DNA of 64,000 nucleotides, from positions 198,757 through 262,756 of the forward strand of contig JAMWFC010000088.1 in assembly GCA_027475525.1 (NCBI GenBank). The letters run 5' to 3'. The position numbers were made by a program, and so were the translations under genes. Origin of the DNA: Macrolepiota albuminosa. Taxonomy: Eukaryota; Basidiomycota; Agaricomycetes; Agaricales; Agaricaceae. This document shows positions 44,185 through 54,335 of the stretch, one piece after another (positions within the stretch are counted from its first letter, which is position 1; every line of letters begins with the position of its first letter). The notes beneath the pieces were generated by a model that worked only from the letters and a program-made list of their open reading frames with translations, was not told where the DNA came from and did no database searches.

Positions 44185-46950
44185 ATGGCTATGTATACTC
44201 ATACCTACTACTCCACGGGCTACCAGACCGACCCTTATAGGCGCCTGGTCCCCGATCACTACTCTGCACAGACCCCTCGCCCCGCCTACCCACTCCTCCT
44301 GTACAAACCCCAATATCTCCACCGCCACTGGGCCCCTGACCCATCTCTCTACGATCTGGGGCCCTCAGCCAGCTGGGCCCCTCCACCCAACCTAGCCATG
44401 GCGCGACCCGTGGAGGTCCCCTTGTACCGGAGCATCCCCGGGGGCCTACCGGAGACACCACCAGTCCCCAGTGGACCTCGCCTGGTACCCTCCAGCAAGG
44501 GCCCCTTTGCACCCACCCCCTACTACAGTTACCAGCGCCCTGCCCCCCAACCCCGGGGTCCTCTCCACTACGACTATCCCCCTCGACACTACCCAACCGC
44601 CGCCCCACCCGCTCGGACTCCACCCTCGCCAATGGGACGACGACGTCTTGAGGACTAGGAACAGCAATGGGACAAAGTGCTCCGCTCGCTCAGGATCTCA
44701 CCGGAGGACTTCGCTCAATGGGCAAGGGCACTACTCACGGAACTTGGACACGACGACTTTGCAGGCACTCCAGAAGAATGGGCCCACTGCTTGGTCAAAT
44801 TCAGGAACCACCTCATGTGAGGGGAACTCCCAGAGCAGACTATGGTAAAGTATAGGCGCAACACAATCCTCTGTGAAGAGTTGCAACAACTGCTCGATGA
44901 AGTCCACGCGTCCCCCTCCCCCCAACCCCTCAACGACCCCGCAGATCCAGGCCGCTCAATTCACATCCAGCGGGAACCACCAGAACCGGCCCCGGCAGCC
45001 CCCGCGGTCCCCACTCCGGAGCAATGACAATGGGAAGAGCAACAAAACGCCTCGGCCATACTATGGTCCCTTAACCCGACGGGAGGGCTATTCAATCAGC
45101 CTGCAGCCCGCACAGTAGGATTGTCAACTTGCCGTAGGGCTAACTCCGTTCCTAGCACCTTTGAGACCTGGGGACAGCCCCAGAGACCCCTGGAACCCCT
45201 CCCACTTGCCGTAGGGCTAACTCCGTTCCTAGCACCTTTGAGACCTGGGGACAGCCCCAGAGACCCCTGGAACCCCTCCCACAAACGGACAACACCCGAC
45301 CCTGGCCCCAGCAAACTCTGGCAGACCCTGCACGGACACCCCTAGCATGGACGACACGCTGTGCTACATCGACGAGCTCACGTGTGGCAACAACGAACCA
45401 CGCCCTGCACCCGTGCCCATCCCAGTACCGCCCCCTACGTCAGCCCCGGCCCCTCCAGAACCCAACTTCCGCCGTGACCCCCCACCCCACTTCGATCTGC
45501 GGAACCCCCCACGGCCTCCAATGCAAGCGCGACCTTCCCAGGTTGAATGTCCCCCGCGCAACCCGGCACCCAACCTGGCACCCAGCCTCCCTCGGATCGA
45601 CCCGACACCACCGAACCCTCCCCGACTGCCTCCACCACCCCCGGGCAAGCCTTGAGGACGACCCCAGGCCCCCCACCTCCGCCACCCCCTGCGTGGAGAC
45701 CCGGGCCTCCCCCCGGCAGGAACGAACCCCCCTGGGACAACGGACCCCCCAGGCACGGACCCCCAGGTGAGCCACCTGGAGGAGGCCCTCCAGGCGGGTG
45801 GGGTCCTGCCCTCAGTGCCTTTCCTCCACAAGGAGGGGAGGGTAACCATTACTACTACTACTACAATGCCGGCCCCCCTCCCCGCAACGCTACTGGACCG
45901 GATGACGCTCATGATGCCCTCACCTGCGAAGGACGTCTGGACATTCAAAAGCCCGATGCATTCACAGGCTGGGACCCCCAAAAATGGCGTACATTCCTCA
46001 CTCAGTGTCTTAATACATTTCAGGCGAAACCACTTACGTTTCAGGTTGACAGCTCCCGAGTGGCCTTTGCCACCTCGTAACTCCAGAGGATCACCTTCGA
46101 CCACTATATGGCCCTCATCCAGTTCGACCCCAACAACCCGGCACTCGCTCGCTGGCAAGCCTTTGTCCACGAGTTCTCCAGGAAGTTCGGGATCTACAAC
46201 ACCGTGGCTGAGGCCGAGGACAACCTCTTCAACCTCCGGATGCGCTCTGAAGAACGCTTCACCACCTTCATCGTACGTTTTGAGAAGGAAGCTTACGAGA
46301 CAGGCTGGAATTACAGCGTCTTCCGGTATGCCCTGCTGCAACGTATCAAGGACGTTCTTCGACTTGCCCCGAAACAACCCTCCTACGATGGATACAAGGC
46401 CCTCGTCATGCAGATCGACCAACGCTACTGGGAAGATCGCAGCGAGTACTCAAACTCCTGACCCTCCTGGAACCCTAGAGAAGGACCTCCATGGCCCTCT
46501 GGCGAAACCCCCAACCCCCAAATCTGGAACCCTGGTCCCCCCGCGTTCCCTGGCAGCCGACCCCCAGTGAGTCGCGGCCCGCCCAATACTAACCCCGGCA
46601 GCGGCGCCCACCCCCAGGCCCAACTCAACGCCGCCGTGGCTGCCAACGACTCGGGTGACGTACCAGACTCCGAGGAACCCCCGGAAGACTCTGAAGACCC
46701 CGACTTTGCCGATTAATGGGACGAAGAAGCCCTCTGGGCCAACCGGCTCTCGAAAAAGGGGCGACCCTGGGTTGAGGTCCTGAGGGATGTGCAGAAACAA
46801 CGGAGAAGGGAGGGTGTCTGCATACTCTGTGGTGAGAAAGACCATTTCATCTCTGAGTGCCCCCAACGACAGGTCATGGGACGTGCCACCTGGACCTTTG
46901 AAGGGGAGGATGCCACCTACGAGTATTTGGAAAACGACCCGGCGATTTAG
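44185..46950 (+). pseudogene. Element D gag with CCHC zinc knuckle
   Basis: ATG at 44185 (MAMYTHTYYSTG). The long N-terminus is Pro/Tyr-rich. The capsid-like region reads ALARWQAFVHEFSRKFGIYN and AEDNLFNLRMRSEERFTTFIVRFEKEA. The knuckle CILCGEKDHFISEC is at 46819-46860. Stops: TAG near 44656, TGA near 44818, 45025 and 46459, TAA near 46077 and 46714, TAG near 46948. One 77-bp duplication (45127) also lies inside. Confidence 0.8.
45127..45280. repeat. 77-bp perfect tandem duplication (10 of 13), in gag
   Basis: Identical adjacent units in the proline-rich part of element D gag. Confidence 0.9.
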
Positions 46951-47016
46951 ACCCGTAAGATGCCCTAAATTGCGGAATCAACCCCGACGTCTTCTCCACC
47001 CCGGTCTCACATCTTT

Positions 47017-47170
47017 GCTCCACAACACTCATACAGGACACCCTCACGGCTTACCTACCCTCCCACTCCTCGCACTCTCTTCTCCTCAAAACCGCTCCAC
47101 AACACTCATACAGGACACCCTCACGGCTTACCTACCCTCCCACTCCTCGCACTCTCTTCTCCTCAAAACC
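47017..47170. repeat. 77-bp perfect tandem duplication (11 of 13), before the first protease
   Basis: Identical adjacent units; removal puts the upstream gag frame and the protease in phase. Confidence 0.9.
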
Positions 47171-48147
47171 CGCCTCACCCCCTCCGGAACCCCCCTCAAC
47201 ACCCTTGTTGACAGTGGCGCCACCGACAACTTCATCGACAAAGCATGGTCTACCTTCGCCCCAGTACGGCTCTGCCTCTTTGATGGAGATGCCTCTACAG
47301 CGGGGGACATCACTCACTTCATACGTATGCCCGTTATTTTTGCCAATGGACAGACTCACACCCTCCGGATGTTGATAACCAAACTCCACCCTTCCACACC
47401 CCTGGTCCTAGGGCTCCCGTGGCTCCAAGGACTCACACCCTCCGGATGTTGATAACCAAACTCCACCCTTCCACACCCCTGGTCCTAGGGCTCCCGTGGC
47501 TCCAAGACACCAATTCCCGGACCAATTGGCAACATCTTACCCTTTGCCTGACCCGGGACCCGACGCCTGACGACCAGCAACTCCCCTTTGACATCCCCCA
47601 CTCTCCCGATCCTACCCCAAAGGATGGGCCCCCACCACCCCCCAGACTCCAGTCCCACTCGTCCCAGTCCTTCGTCATCAATGCTAGGCTGGACGGCGCC
47701 CCGGGACCAATATCGGCCCTCATCGACAGCGGAGCCACCAGAGTTTTCATCAGCGACGCCCTTGACCTCCCCCATGACTTCCTCGACCAGCCCCTCCACC
47801 TGCAACGCCTCGACGGCACCCCCTCCTCCTCCGGCCCCATCCAGAGGTCTCACTCGGGATGCATGACCCTGGACAACGACTACGAGTTCACCTCTGACTT
47901 CCTGGTCACACGACTTCACGAATCGACCCCAATGGTGCTGGGACTACCCTGGCTGCACAACACAAACCCTGACATCAATTGGAGGATGCTCACCATGACC
48001 TTTCCGGGACCTGAAGACCACCCCTCGACCGCCGTGCACCTCCGGGCCCTAGGAAGCAATCCGACGCCCGACACCCCCAGGACGACTGCCGCGCCTCCCA
48101 CGCATGCACTACCCACACCCGTCCGAGACCGCAAGGCCCCTGATTGA
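47170..48147 (+). pseudogene. Element D tandem retropepsin-like protease domains
   Basis: Two related domains in a row. First: LVDSGATDNFID (Asp codon 47210) ending PLVLGLPWLQDTNSRTNWQ. Second: ALIDSGATRVFIS (Asp codon 47725) ending PMVLGLPWLHNTNPDINWR. Asp-to-Asp distance is 515 bp, or 438 bp (146 codons) once the 77-bp duplication at 47353 is removed, so both lie in one frame. Retropepsins normally act as homodimers; a covalent pair would recall single-chain pepsins. Ends at TGA 48145. Confidence 0.8.
47353..47506. repeat. 77-bp perfect tandem duplication (12 of 13), in the first protease
   Basis: Identical adjacent units; shifts frame between the two protease domains. Removal restores it. 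Confidence 0.9.
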
Positions 48148-49870
48148 CCCCCAAACATTCCTCGGAACAAGTACAAAGGGCTGAACTACCCTGGCCGGTC
48201 TCAAACACATGTCACACCCGCTCCGGCCAATGCATCCGTGCCCCCGACCAACCTGAACGCACTCGACATTAGGATCATTGGAGCCGCCCCCTTCGCCTGC
48301 CTCATGAGAAATGGAACTCCCACGTTTCAGCTACACATCTCGCCATCCCTCCCGGAAGAACATCTACAAGGGGATGCTATTCCCCCAGAAAAGAAAACTG
48401 AGGAGCAAATCCTCCGAGAAGTAGTTCCCCCGGAGTATCACGAGTTCGCTGATGTATTCTCCGAAGGAGACGCCAAGGAGATTCCCCCTCACCACCCCTA
48501 TGACCATACCATCGACCTTGAGGAAGGAACTGCTCCCCCTTTCAGCAAGGTGTACAACATGTCGGAGGTCAAACTCCGGGCCCTCAAGGACTACCTCGAT
48601 GAAATGCTTGGTAAGGGATTCATCTGACCCTCCGCCTCCGCCGCCAGAGCCCCGGTTCTATTTGCCAAGAAGAAGGACGGCTTGCTCCGACTCTGCGTCG
48701 ACTACTGGGGACTCAATAAGATCACCAAGAAGAACTGCTACCCGCTCCCACTCATTGGCGATCTGGTCGATCGACTCCGCAGTGCCAAGGTTTACACAAA
48801 GATCGACCTCCGCTCCAGCTACAACAACGTCCGCATCGCCCTGGGACACGAGTGGAAAACTGTGTTCCGCACGCGGTATGGTCTGTTTGAGTACCTTGTG
48901 ATGCCTTTTGGAATAACTAACTCCTCCGCCACGTTCCAATACTTCATGAACGACATCTTCCACGACATGAGCAACGTCTTTGTGATCGTCTACCTGGACG
49001 ACATCCTCATCTATTCCGACTCGCAGGAGGACCACCAGAAACATGTCTGGCAAGTCCTCGAACGCCTCCGGGAGCACAACCTCCACACCAAGCCCAAGAA
49101 GTGTTCATTCCACATGGAAGAGGTCAAGTATCTCGGCGTCATAGTATCCCCGAATGGCGTTCGCATGGACCCCCACAAGGTCAAGGCCATCGTCAACTGG
49201 CCGCAGCCCCAGAACGTCAAGGAAGTACAATCCTTCTTGGGTTTCGCTAATTTCTACCGGAGGTTTATAGACAACTCCTCTGGTATCACGAAACCCCTCA
49301 ACCGGCTCACGCGTAAGGACGTTGCCTGGAACTGGGACAGTAAGTGCCAGAGTGTCTTTAACCTGCTCAAGGAGGCTTTCACGGCTGCCCCCGTACTCCG
49401 GCACTATGACCTGGCCCTCCCGATTATCCTGGAGTGCGACGCCTCTGACTACGCCATCGCCAGGATTCTCTCGCAGATGGGACCTGATGGCGGGGAGCCC
49501 CAGCCAGTTGCCTTCTACACCCGGTCCATGATCGACGCCAAGCTCAACTACAACATCTACAACAAGGAGCTCCTTGCCATTGTCGAAGCCTTCAAACAAT
49601 GGCGAGCCTACCTCGAGGGAGCCCGGCACCGGATTCAGGTCTACTCGGATCACAACAACCTGCAGTACTTCACCACGACCAAGCAACTTAGTCGATGGCA
49701 GGCCCGATGGTCCAGGTCTACTCGGATCACAACAACCTGCAGTACTTCACCACGACCAAGCAACTTAGTCGATGGCAGGCCCGATGGTCTGAGGTTCTCT
49801 CAGAATACAACTTCACGATCCAGTACCGCCCGGGACGACTGGGAGCTAAACCCGATGCCCTCACTCGATG
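48148..49870 (+). pseudogene. Element D reverse transcriptase and RNase H
   Basis: RT: HHPYDHTIDLEEG, LRLCVDYWGLNKIT, KIDLRSSYNNVRI, LVMPFGITNSSATFQ, catalytic YLDD at 48991-49002. RNase [36 protein letters not shown]. One TGA at 48625 (GKGFI*PS, where Arg is usual) and one 77-bp duplication at 49636; without it the frame continues through DALTR to a TGA at about 49869. Nearly intact. Confidence 0.9.
49636..49789. repeat. 77-bp perfect tandem duplication (13 of 13), RNase H
   Basis: Units 49636-49712 and 49713-49789 are identical, with mismatches immediately outside, so the shared length is exactly 77. Removal rejoins the RNase H and integrase frames. Confidence 0.92.
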
Positions 49871-51452
49871 ACCAGACGTCTACCCCAAGAAGTTGTTTGA
49901 GGCGGAATGCAATGCGTTCAATCATCACGTGGTGATCCCTCCCAAACATCTGAATGCCGTACTGATCTTAAACAACAAAGGGACCCTGAGCCAGATCTGC
50001 CGCACCCCCCAAGACAAGTACTTCACTGACCACAACTCCCGCAAACCCCCCGATGGAACCGACCAGGACCCCGCCTTCTCCTTGTCCCCCGACAAAAAAC
50101 TCCTCCTCCAGGACGGCCGCATCTACGTCCTGGATTACGCCTGACTCCACTATGACGTCCTCTGTCAACACCATGACCACAAGCTCTGGGGACACCCTGG
50201 AATACGTAAGACCCTCCAGCTTATCTCCCGGACTTACTTTTGGCCAGGGTTGAAGAAGGACATGACCCATTACATTCGATCATGCGAACCCTGCCTCTGG
50301 GCCAAAGTCCCCTGGCACTGACCATACGGACTCCTGAAACCCCTGCTGGTCGGGCGACGCCCCTGGTCCTCCATATCCCTGGACCACATCGTTGAACTCC
50401 TGGAATCTGAAGGGTTCAATGCCATTCTCTTTGTTGTGTGCAGACTAACCAAACAGGGCATCTTCCTACCCTGCCACACCACGGACACCACCCCGGACTT
50501 TGCCCAGCTGTTCCTCAAGCATGTCTTCGCCAAACATGGACTCCCAGACGACATTGTCTCCGACCGTGGCCCGCTTTTCGTGTCCAAGTTCTGGACTTCC
50601 CTGTGTAAGGCCCTTGAAGTAAAGACTAACCCCTCTACTGCCTATCACCCCGAAACCGACGGTCAGACTAAAAGAGTCAATCAGTCTCTGGAGCAGTACC
50701 TCCGACTGTACATCAACTACTTGCAGGACGACTGGCATGCCGAGCTCCCCCTGGCCGAGTTCACCTACAACAACACGCTGCACTCCGCCACCGGAGTATC
50801 GCCCTTCTTTGCCAACAAGGGATACCACCCTCTACTGACACTCTCGCTCTGGGACATCCCGTCGCACGCCGCCCACGAGGTCGCCCGGGATCTCCAGTCC
50901 CTTCACGAGTTTCTCCGAGAAGAGATCGACACCGTGAACCAGGCCTATGCAAAACACGCTGACCAGAAACAGGAAGACACCCCCGACTAGACCCCCGGGA
51001 CAAAGGTATGGTTAGATCGACGCCACCTCTGCACCCACCGGCCCTCCCCAAAACTTGATCACAAGCACCTCGGCCTGTTCAAAATTTTGAAGAAGGTCTC
51101 ATCCCACGCCTACAAGATTGAGCTTCCCCCGGAACTAAAAGGTCTGCACCCGGTATTCCATGTCCGCCTCCTGGAACGACACCCCCCGGATCCCTTCCCC
51201 AAACGATGCCCTGAGCCCCCTCCCCCGGTTGAGGTCGAGGTCGAGTACCACTACAAGGTTGAAGACATCCTCGACTCCCAGAATATTCGTGGACAACCCC
51301 ACTTCCTCATACGGTGGAAGGGATACGGCCTGGAAGACGACACTTGGGAACCACGCCAAAACCTCGAAGGCGCCCTCGACAAACTCCGGGACTTCCAACA
51401 ACAGCATCCAGGAAACAACCTTCCCGGGTGCAGGACTCACAAACGGCAGTAG
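49871..51452 (+). pseudogene. Element D integrase and chromodomain
   Basis: Zinc domain HHDHKLWGHPG...CEPCLWAK; DDE core with SISLDHIVELL, IVSDRGPLFVSKFW and STAYHPETDGQTKRVNQ; C-terminal module [20 protein letters not shown] and [10 protein letters not shown]; chromodomain [20 protein letters not shown] with [10 protein letters not shown]. Stops: TGA at about 50142 and 50318 and TAG at about 50986. Natural end at TAG 51450. Confidence 0.9.
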
Positions 51453-51732
51453 TGGGCGTAACCCCTGCCTCTGGGCTCAGTAGGGATTCAACTCCCATGT
51501 ATACTTTCTGCTTTCCCCTTTCTAGATCTTACTCTTTTTAGTACCTTTTTGTAGTAGTGTCCCGGAGTCTGGGCAAGGTGTTCTTCCCGGTTTCTTTTGC
51601 CCCCTTACTCAGACTCCCCGTTGACCCCGGGAGACCAAGTATATACATTTTTCCTACAGTTACAATATTTTATGGTATAAGGCCAGAACAAGAAACAACA
51701 GGCGAATAAAGACAAGAAAAAGAAAAAGAAAA

Positions 51733-53495
51733 CTACCGGCCCTCGCTCGCTCCCTCCCCTGGCCAGCCTCGGAACCCCTCCCCCATACCCGCCGGACCAT
51801 GCTCCCACAGTACCTCCTCCACCAACTGCTCCCAGGATGGGAGAGGCTCATCCTCGTCCAGGACCCTTTCAAACCAAGAGCCGGGGGCGGGCACGTTCCT
51901 CCGCCAGTGTGCCGACACCACCTGCCCCACCAAATTGAGGCCCCACTCTATCCTGGGGGTTGTCACCTCTGGGCGCTGCCCTTCCTGCAGCACCGCAAGT
52001 GCCGCAGCCGCCCCGTCCAGGAGCAGACGGTGCTCCTGGGCCCAGCCTGTGGATGTCAGTAGGACACCAAGTCTGGGAGAGGGAACACTCACTCAGCAGG
52101 GCCATGCGGGCGACCACCACGTCCCAACGCACAGCCTCCACCAGCCCCTCCAGGAACCCCACCCCCTGCTCCAACCTCGCCCTCAAGGCCTCCAACTCGG
52201 CCTCCGCTTCCCCCTGAGCAACCCTGGCCCCCTCCACACCAGCCCCTCCAGGAACCCCACCCCCTGCCCCAACCTCGCCCTCAAGGCCTCCAACTCAGCC
52301 TCCGCTTCCTCCTGAGCGACCCTGGCCCCCTCCAGATCCCCCTTCAGGCCCCTCGGGACCGCCGTCTCCTCCCCCCTCCTGGCCCCCCTGCTCCTGCCCG
52401 GCCCAAACCCCGACGTCGATATCTTGGGACCCCCCGGACAAGGGGGAGAACACCGCCGGAGAGAGGCATGGTGGGGAAACCGGGGGCGGGGTCTCGGAGG
52501 GCAGACGTGCCCTCTTTGAAGGCCCTGGGAAAGGGCTTGGCGATGCCCGCCGCTTCCCTTTATCAGGGCACCCCCCACGCCCCTCCCGGCTTTCCCCAGC
52601 CCGGGTCACCCGGCATGTGATAAAGACCACGGGCCGGCCCCAGCCCCCCACCCGAATAGCACCCGACCCCCCTGGGCCCCCGCTCCCTGACCCCCCTGGA
52701 CCTGCCACGGCCACCTCTCCCACCAGCTCCACCACCCAGTCTCGCTCCTCGACCTCCATCCTCCGGGTGACCCCCCCCCAGCAGCCACCCCTGCTCCCGG
52801 GAGACACAGCGCGCCCTCCACAGTGCCGACACGGAACATCGCTCATGGTTGAGGCGGCACGCCTCACACATGGACGTGTCCTGGCGGGACGAGGGGCCCA
52901 GGACCTCGAACAGGCAGGGGACCGCCCGTCGAGCGCAGTGCAAACACTGTGCCAAAGTCAGCAACGAGACCCGAAGTAAGAAAGCACTCACCGGTCCGTT
53001 ACTCACGCACCAGGCATGGGCGAGTAGACCCCAGGGCCTCCCCAAACAACTCCTGCGTTGCATCTGCCCACGCAACATGCTGGCCCTCCAGGACTTCAGA
53101 AACGGCCCCTGCCGCCATCCCAGAACGACGGAAACGGGGGGCAGGCAGCCTAGAGCAGGGAGGGGGTTGAGGATGGGGAGGGCGGACAGTCATCCATGCA
53201 AAGGTAGGCACGAGATGACTCAGGCGGGACTCTGGGACAACACTAGGACCCGCATCGGGAGCAGGCTCTGGGTGCCGGCTGGGACCCGCGACAGGATTGT
53301 TGAGTTGTTCTGGAATAGGAAGGTCAGTGAGATAGCTGGACGACGCGGGAAACACTCACGTTGCTAAGCGAGTTCTGCCATGCGCTCCCAGTCAAGGCGA
53401 GCTCGGTATCGCGCATCCTGGGCTTCCCAGGCCATGAGGGGCGTGACCTCGTTAGTGTGTGGGGGCGTTGGGGAATGCGTCGGTGTACGCGACAT
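51733..53495 (-). pseudogene. Element D antisense gene: spliced, Zn2Cys6-like Cys cluster and coiled-coil
   Basis: Model on the minus strand: exon 1 53495-53360 (MSRTPTHSPTPP...WERMAELA), intron 53359-53310, exon 2 53309-53011, intron 53010-52947, middle exon(s) from 52946, intron 52092-52047, last exon 52046-51733. Donors are GTGAGT or GTGCGT, acceptors CAG, with CTGAC-type branch sites; exon phases agree at all three introns. Residues from 52946 to 52836 read CLHCARRAVPC-15aa-CEACRLNHERC, i.e. CX2CX6CX15CX2CX6C, the spacing of a fungal Zn2Cys6 cluster with a long loop. Downstream are KGKRR and SKRAR basic patches, then an EAEAELEALRARL-type coiled coil, then GQRPEVTTPRIEW...SWFERVLDEDEP. 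Defects: TAG in exon 1 where CAG (Gln) is likely; frame uncertainty after a G run near 52780; a 98-bp imperfect repeat at about 52140-52330. Function unknown; it may bind DNA or regulate the element. Confidence 0.65.
52140..52330. repeat. 98-bp imperfect tandem repeat in the antisense gene
   Basis: Two copies of the segment encoding the Glu/Ala-rich coiled coil differ at several bases with a 98-bp period (not a multiple of three). Unlike the 77-bp duplications it is diverged, so it is a real genomic repeat. Confidence 0.75.
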
Positions 53496-53611
53496 GGTTG
53501 AGTTTGATGGTAAAATTTTTTTTTCGATACGTGGCAAGTCAGGTGCCAGATCCCACGATTGGACCCCGGTCCAAACCCCTGGCTATGCGCGCCTTGGAGG
53601 GTCTTGGTGCT
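53496..53611 (-). promoter_or_regulatory. Possible promoter of the antisense gene
   Basis: Between the antisense ATG (53495) and the polypurine tract the minus strand holds a CCAAT box (about 53553) and an A-rich tract. Position only; not shown to be active. Confidence 0.4.
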
Positions 53612-53654
53612 GAGGGGGGGGGTGATGTCATGACTCCTCCCCTCCAGATCCTGC
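53612..53654 (+). repeat. Element D polypurine tract and 3' LTR remnant
   Basis: gaggggggggggtga followed by TGTCATGACTCCTCCCCTCC at 53626, matching the 5' LTR start at 43395; similarity ends after gatcc, where LINE coding sequence begins. Confidence 0.75.
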
Positions 53655-54295
53655 ACCTGACAGACAGCTGGAGAGCTACCTTTCCAGACACCAAAACCTA
53701 CACGTTCCTCCAGGAAGTGACACAAGCTCAATCAAGGCTAGACAGAATATATGTATCAGCTCAGAACCTGGAAACAGCAAGAGAATGGAGAATAGAAAAC
53801 ACTGGTATACCAGGCACAGATCATGACCTGGTCTCTGTCCAACTAGCCCATGAAAATGCACCAGAAGTTGGCAAAGGAAGATGGTCAATCCCTGCCCATG
53901 TCACGGCAGACCAAGACTTTAGCAACTTTGTAAATAAGACAGGACGCAAAGTCCTGGAAGAAATTGCATTGCTGGGTGACAAAAGAACTGAACAGAGGAA
54001 CATGCAAACTCTTTATGCCAAGTGGAAAGTGGAGTTGGTAAAAGAAGCAAAGAGGCATGAGAAACAAAAGGCCTCCTGCTATAAAAAGGAGCTGAGGAAC
54101 CTCCAAAAGTCTCTAGACAACCTGAGCAAAGGGACCCCCAGAAGAGGTGATGCCTCTCCCTCAACTGAACATGAACTGGCAGACTCAATAGCCTTAGTAA
54201 GATGCAAGCCTCAGAGACCTCGAACTCCAGAGACACCGATATGTTCGCACCAAGATGATGGTATGAAATTGCTTGGAAGGAGAGACAATATGTAA
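53645..54295 (+). pseudogene. LINE endonuclease C-terminus and linker
   Basis: LTDSWRATFPDTKTYTF, SRLDRIYVS and GIPGTDHDLVSVQL match the C-terminal half of AP-type endonucleases of LINEs (final catalytic D-H in TDH). A basic helical linker follows. The N-terminal catalytic residues are missing. Confidence 0.8.
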
Positions 54296-54335
54296 ATACT
54301 AGTCAAAAACAAATAGAGAAGCAAAACCATGGGAT

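Larger units (their letters stand above)
43395..53654 (+). mobile_element. Element D: chromodomain Ty3/gypsy retrotransposon with tandem proteases and antisense gene
   Basis: The 5' LTR starts TGTCACAACCCCTCCCC. Then gag with knuckle, two protease domains, RT, RNase H, integrase and chromodomain follow; then 2.2 kb with an antisense spliced gene, a polypurine tract and the first ~29 bp of a 3' LTR (TGTCATGACTCCTCCCC at 53626), where a LINE replaces the rest. GC-rich coding bias unlike the AT-rich surroundings. Confidence 0.88.

Noticed and set aside
45364..46422. 352-codon minus-strand ORF in element D
   Set aside because: It is antisense to proline-rich gag; Gly/Arg composition mirrors the Pro codons, with no domain or intron signals.
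52140..52330. The 98-bp repeat as another assembly duplication
   Set aside because: Its copies differ at several bases and the period is not 77, so it is a genuine diverged repeat.
52295..53078. Gly/Arg-rich minus-strand ORFs as separate genes
   Set aside because: They are overlapping frames of one spliced antisense gene; only the Cys-cluster frame and the KGKRR/coiled-coil frames look coding.
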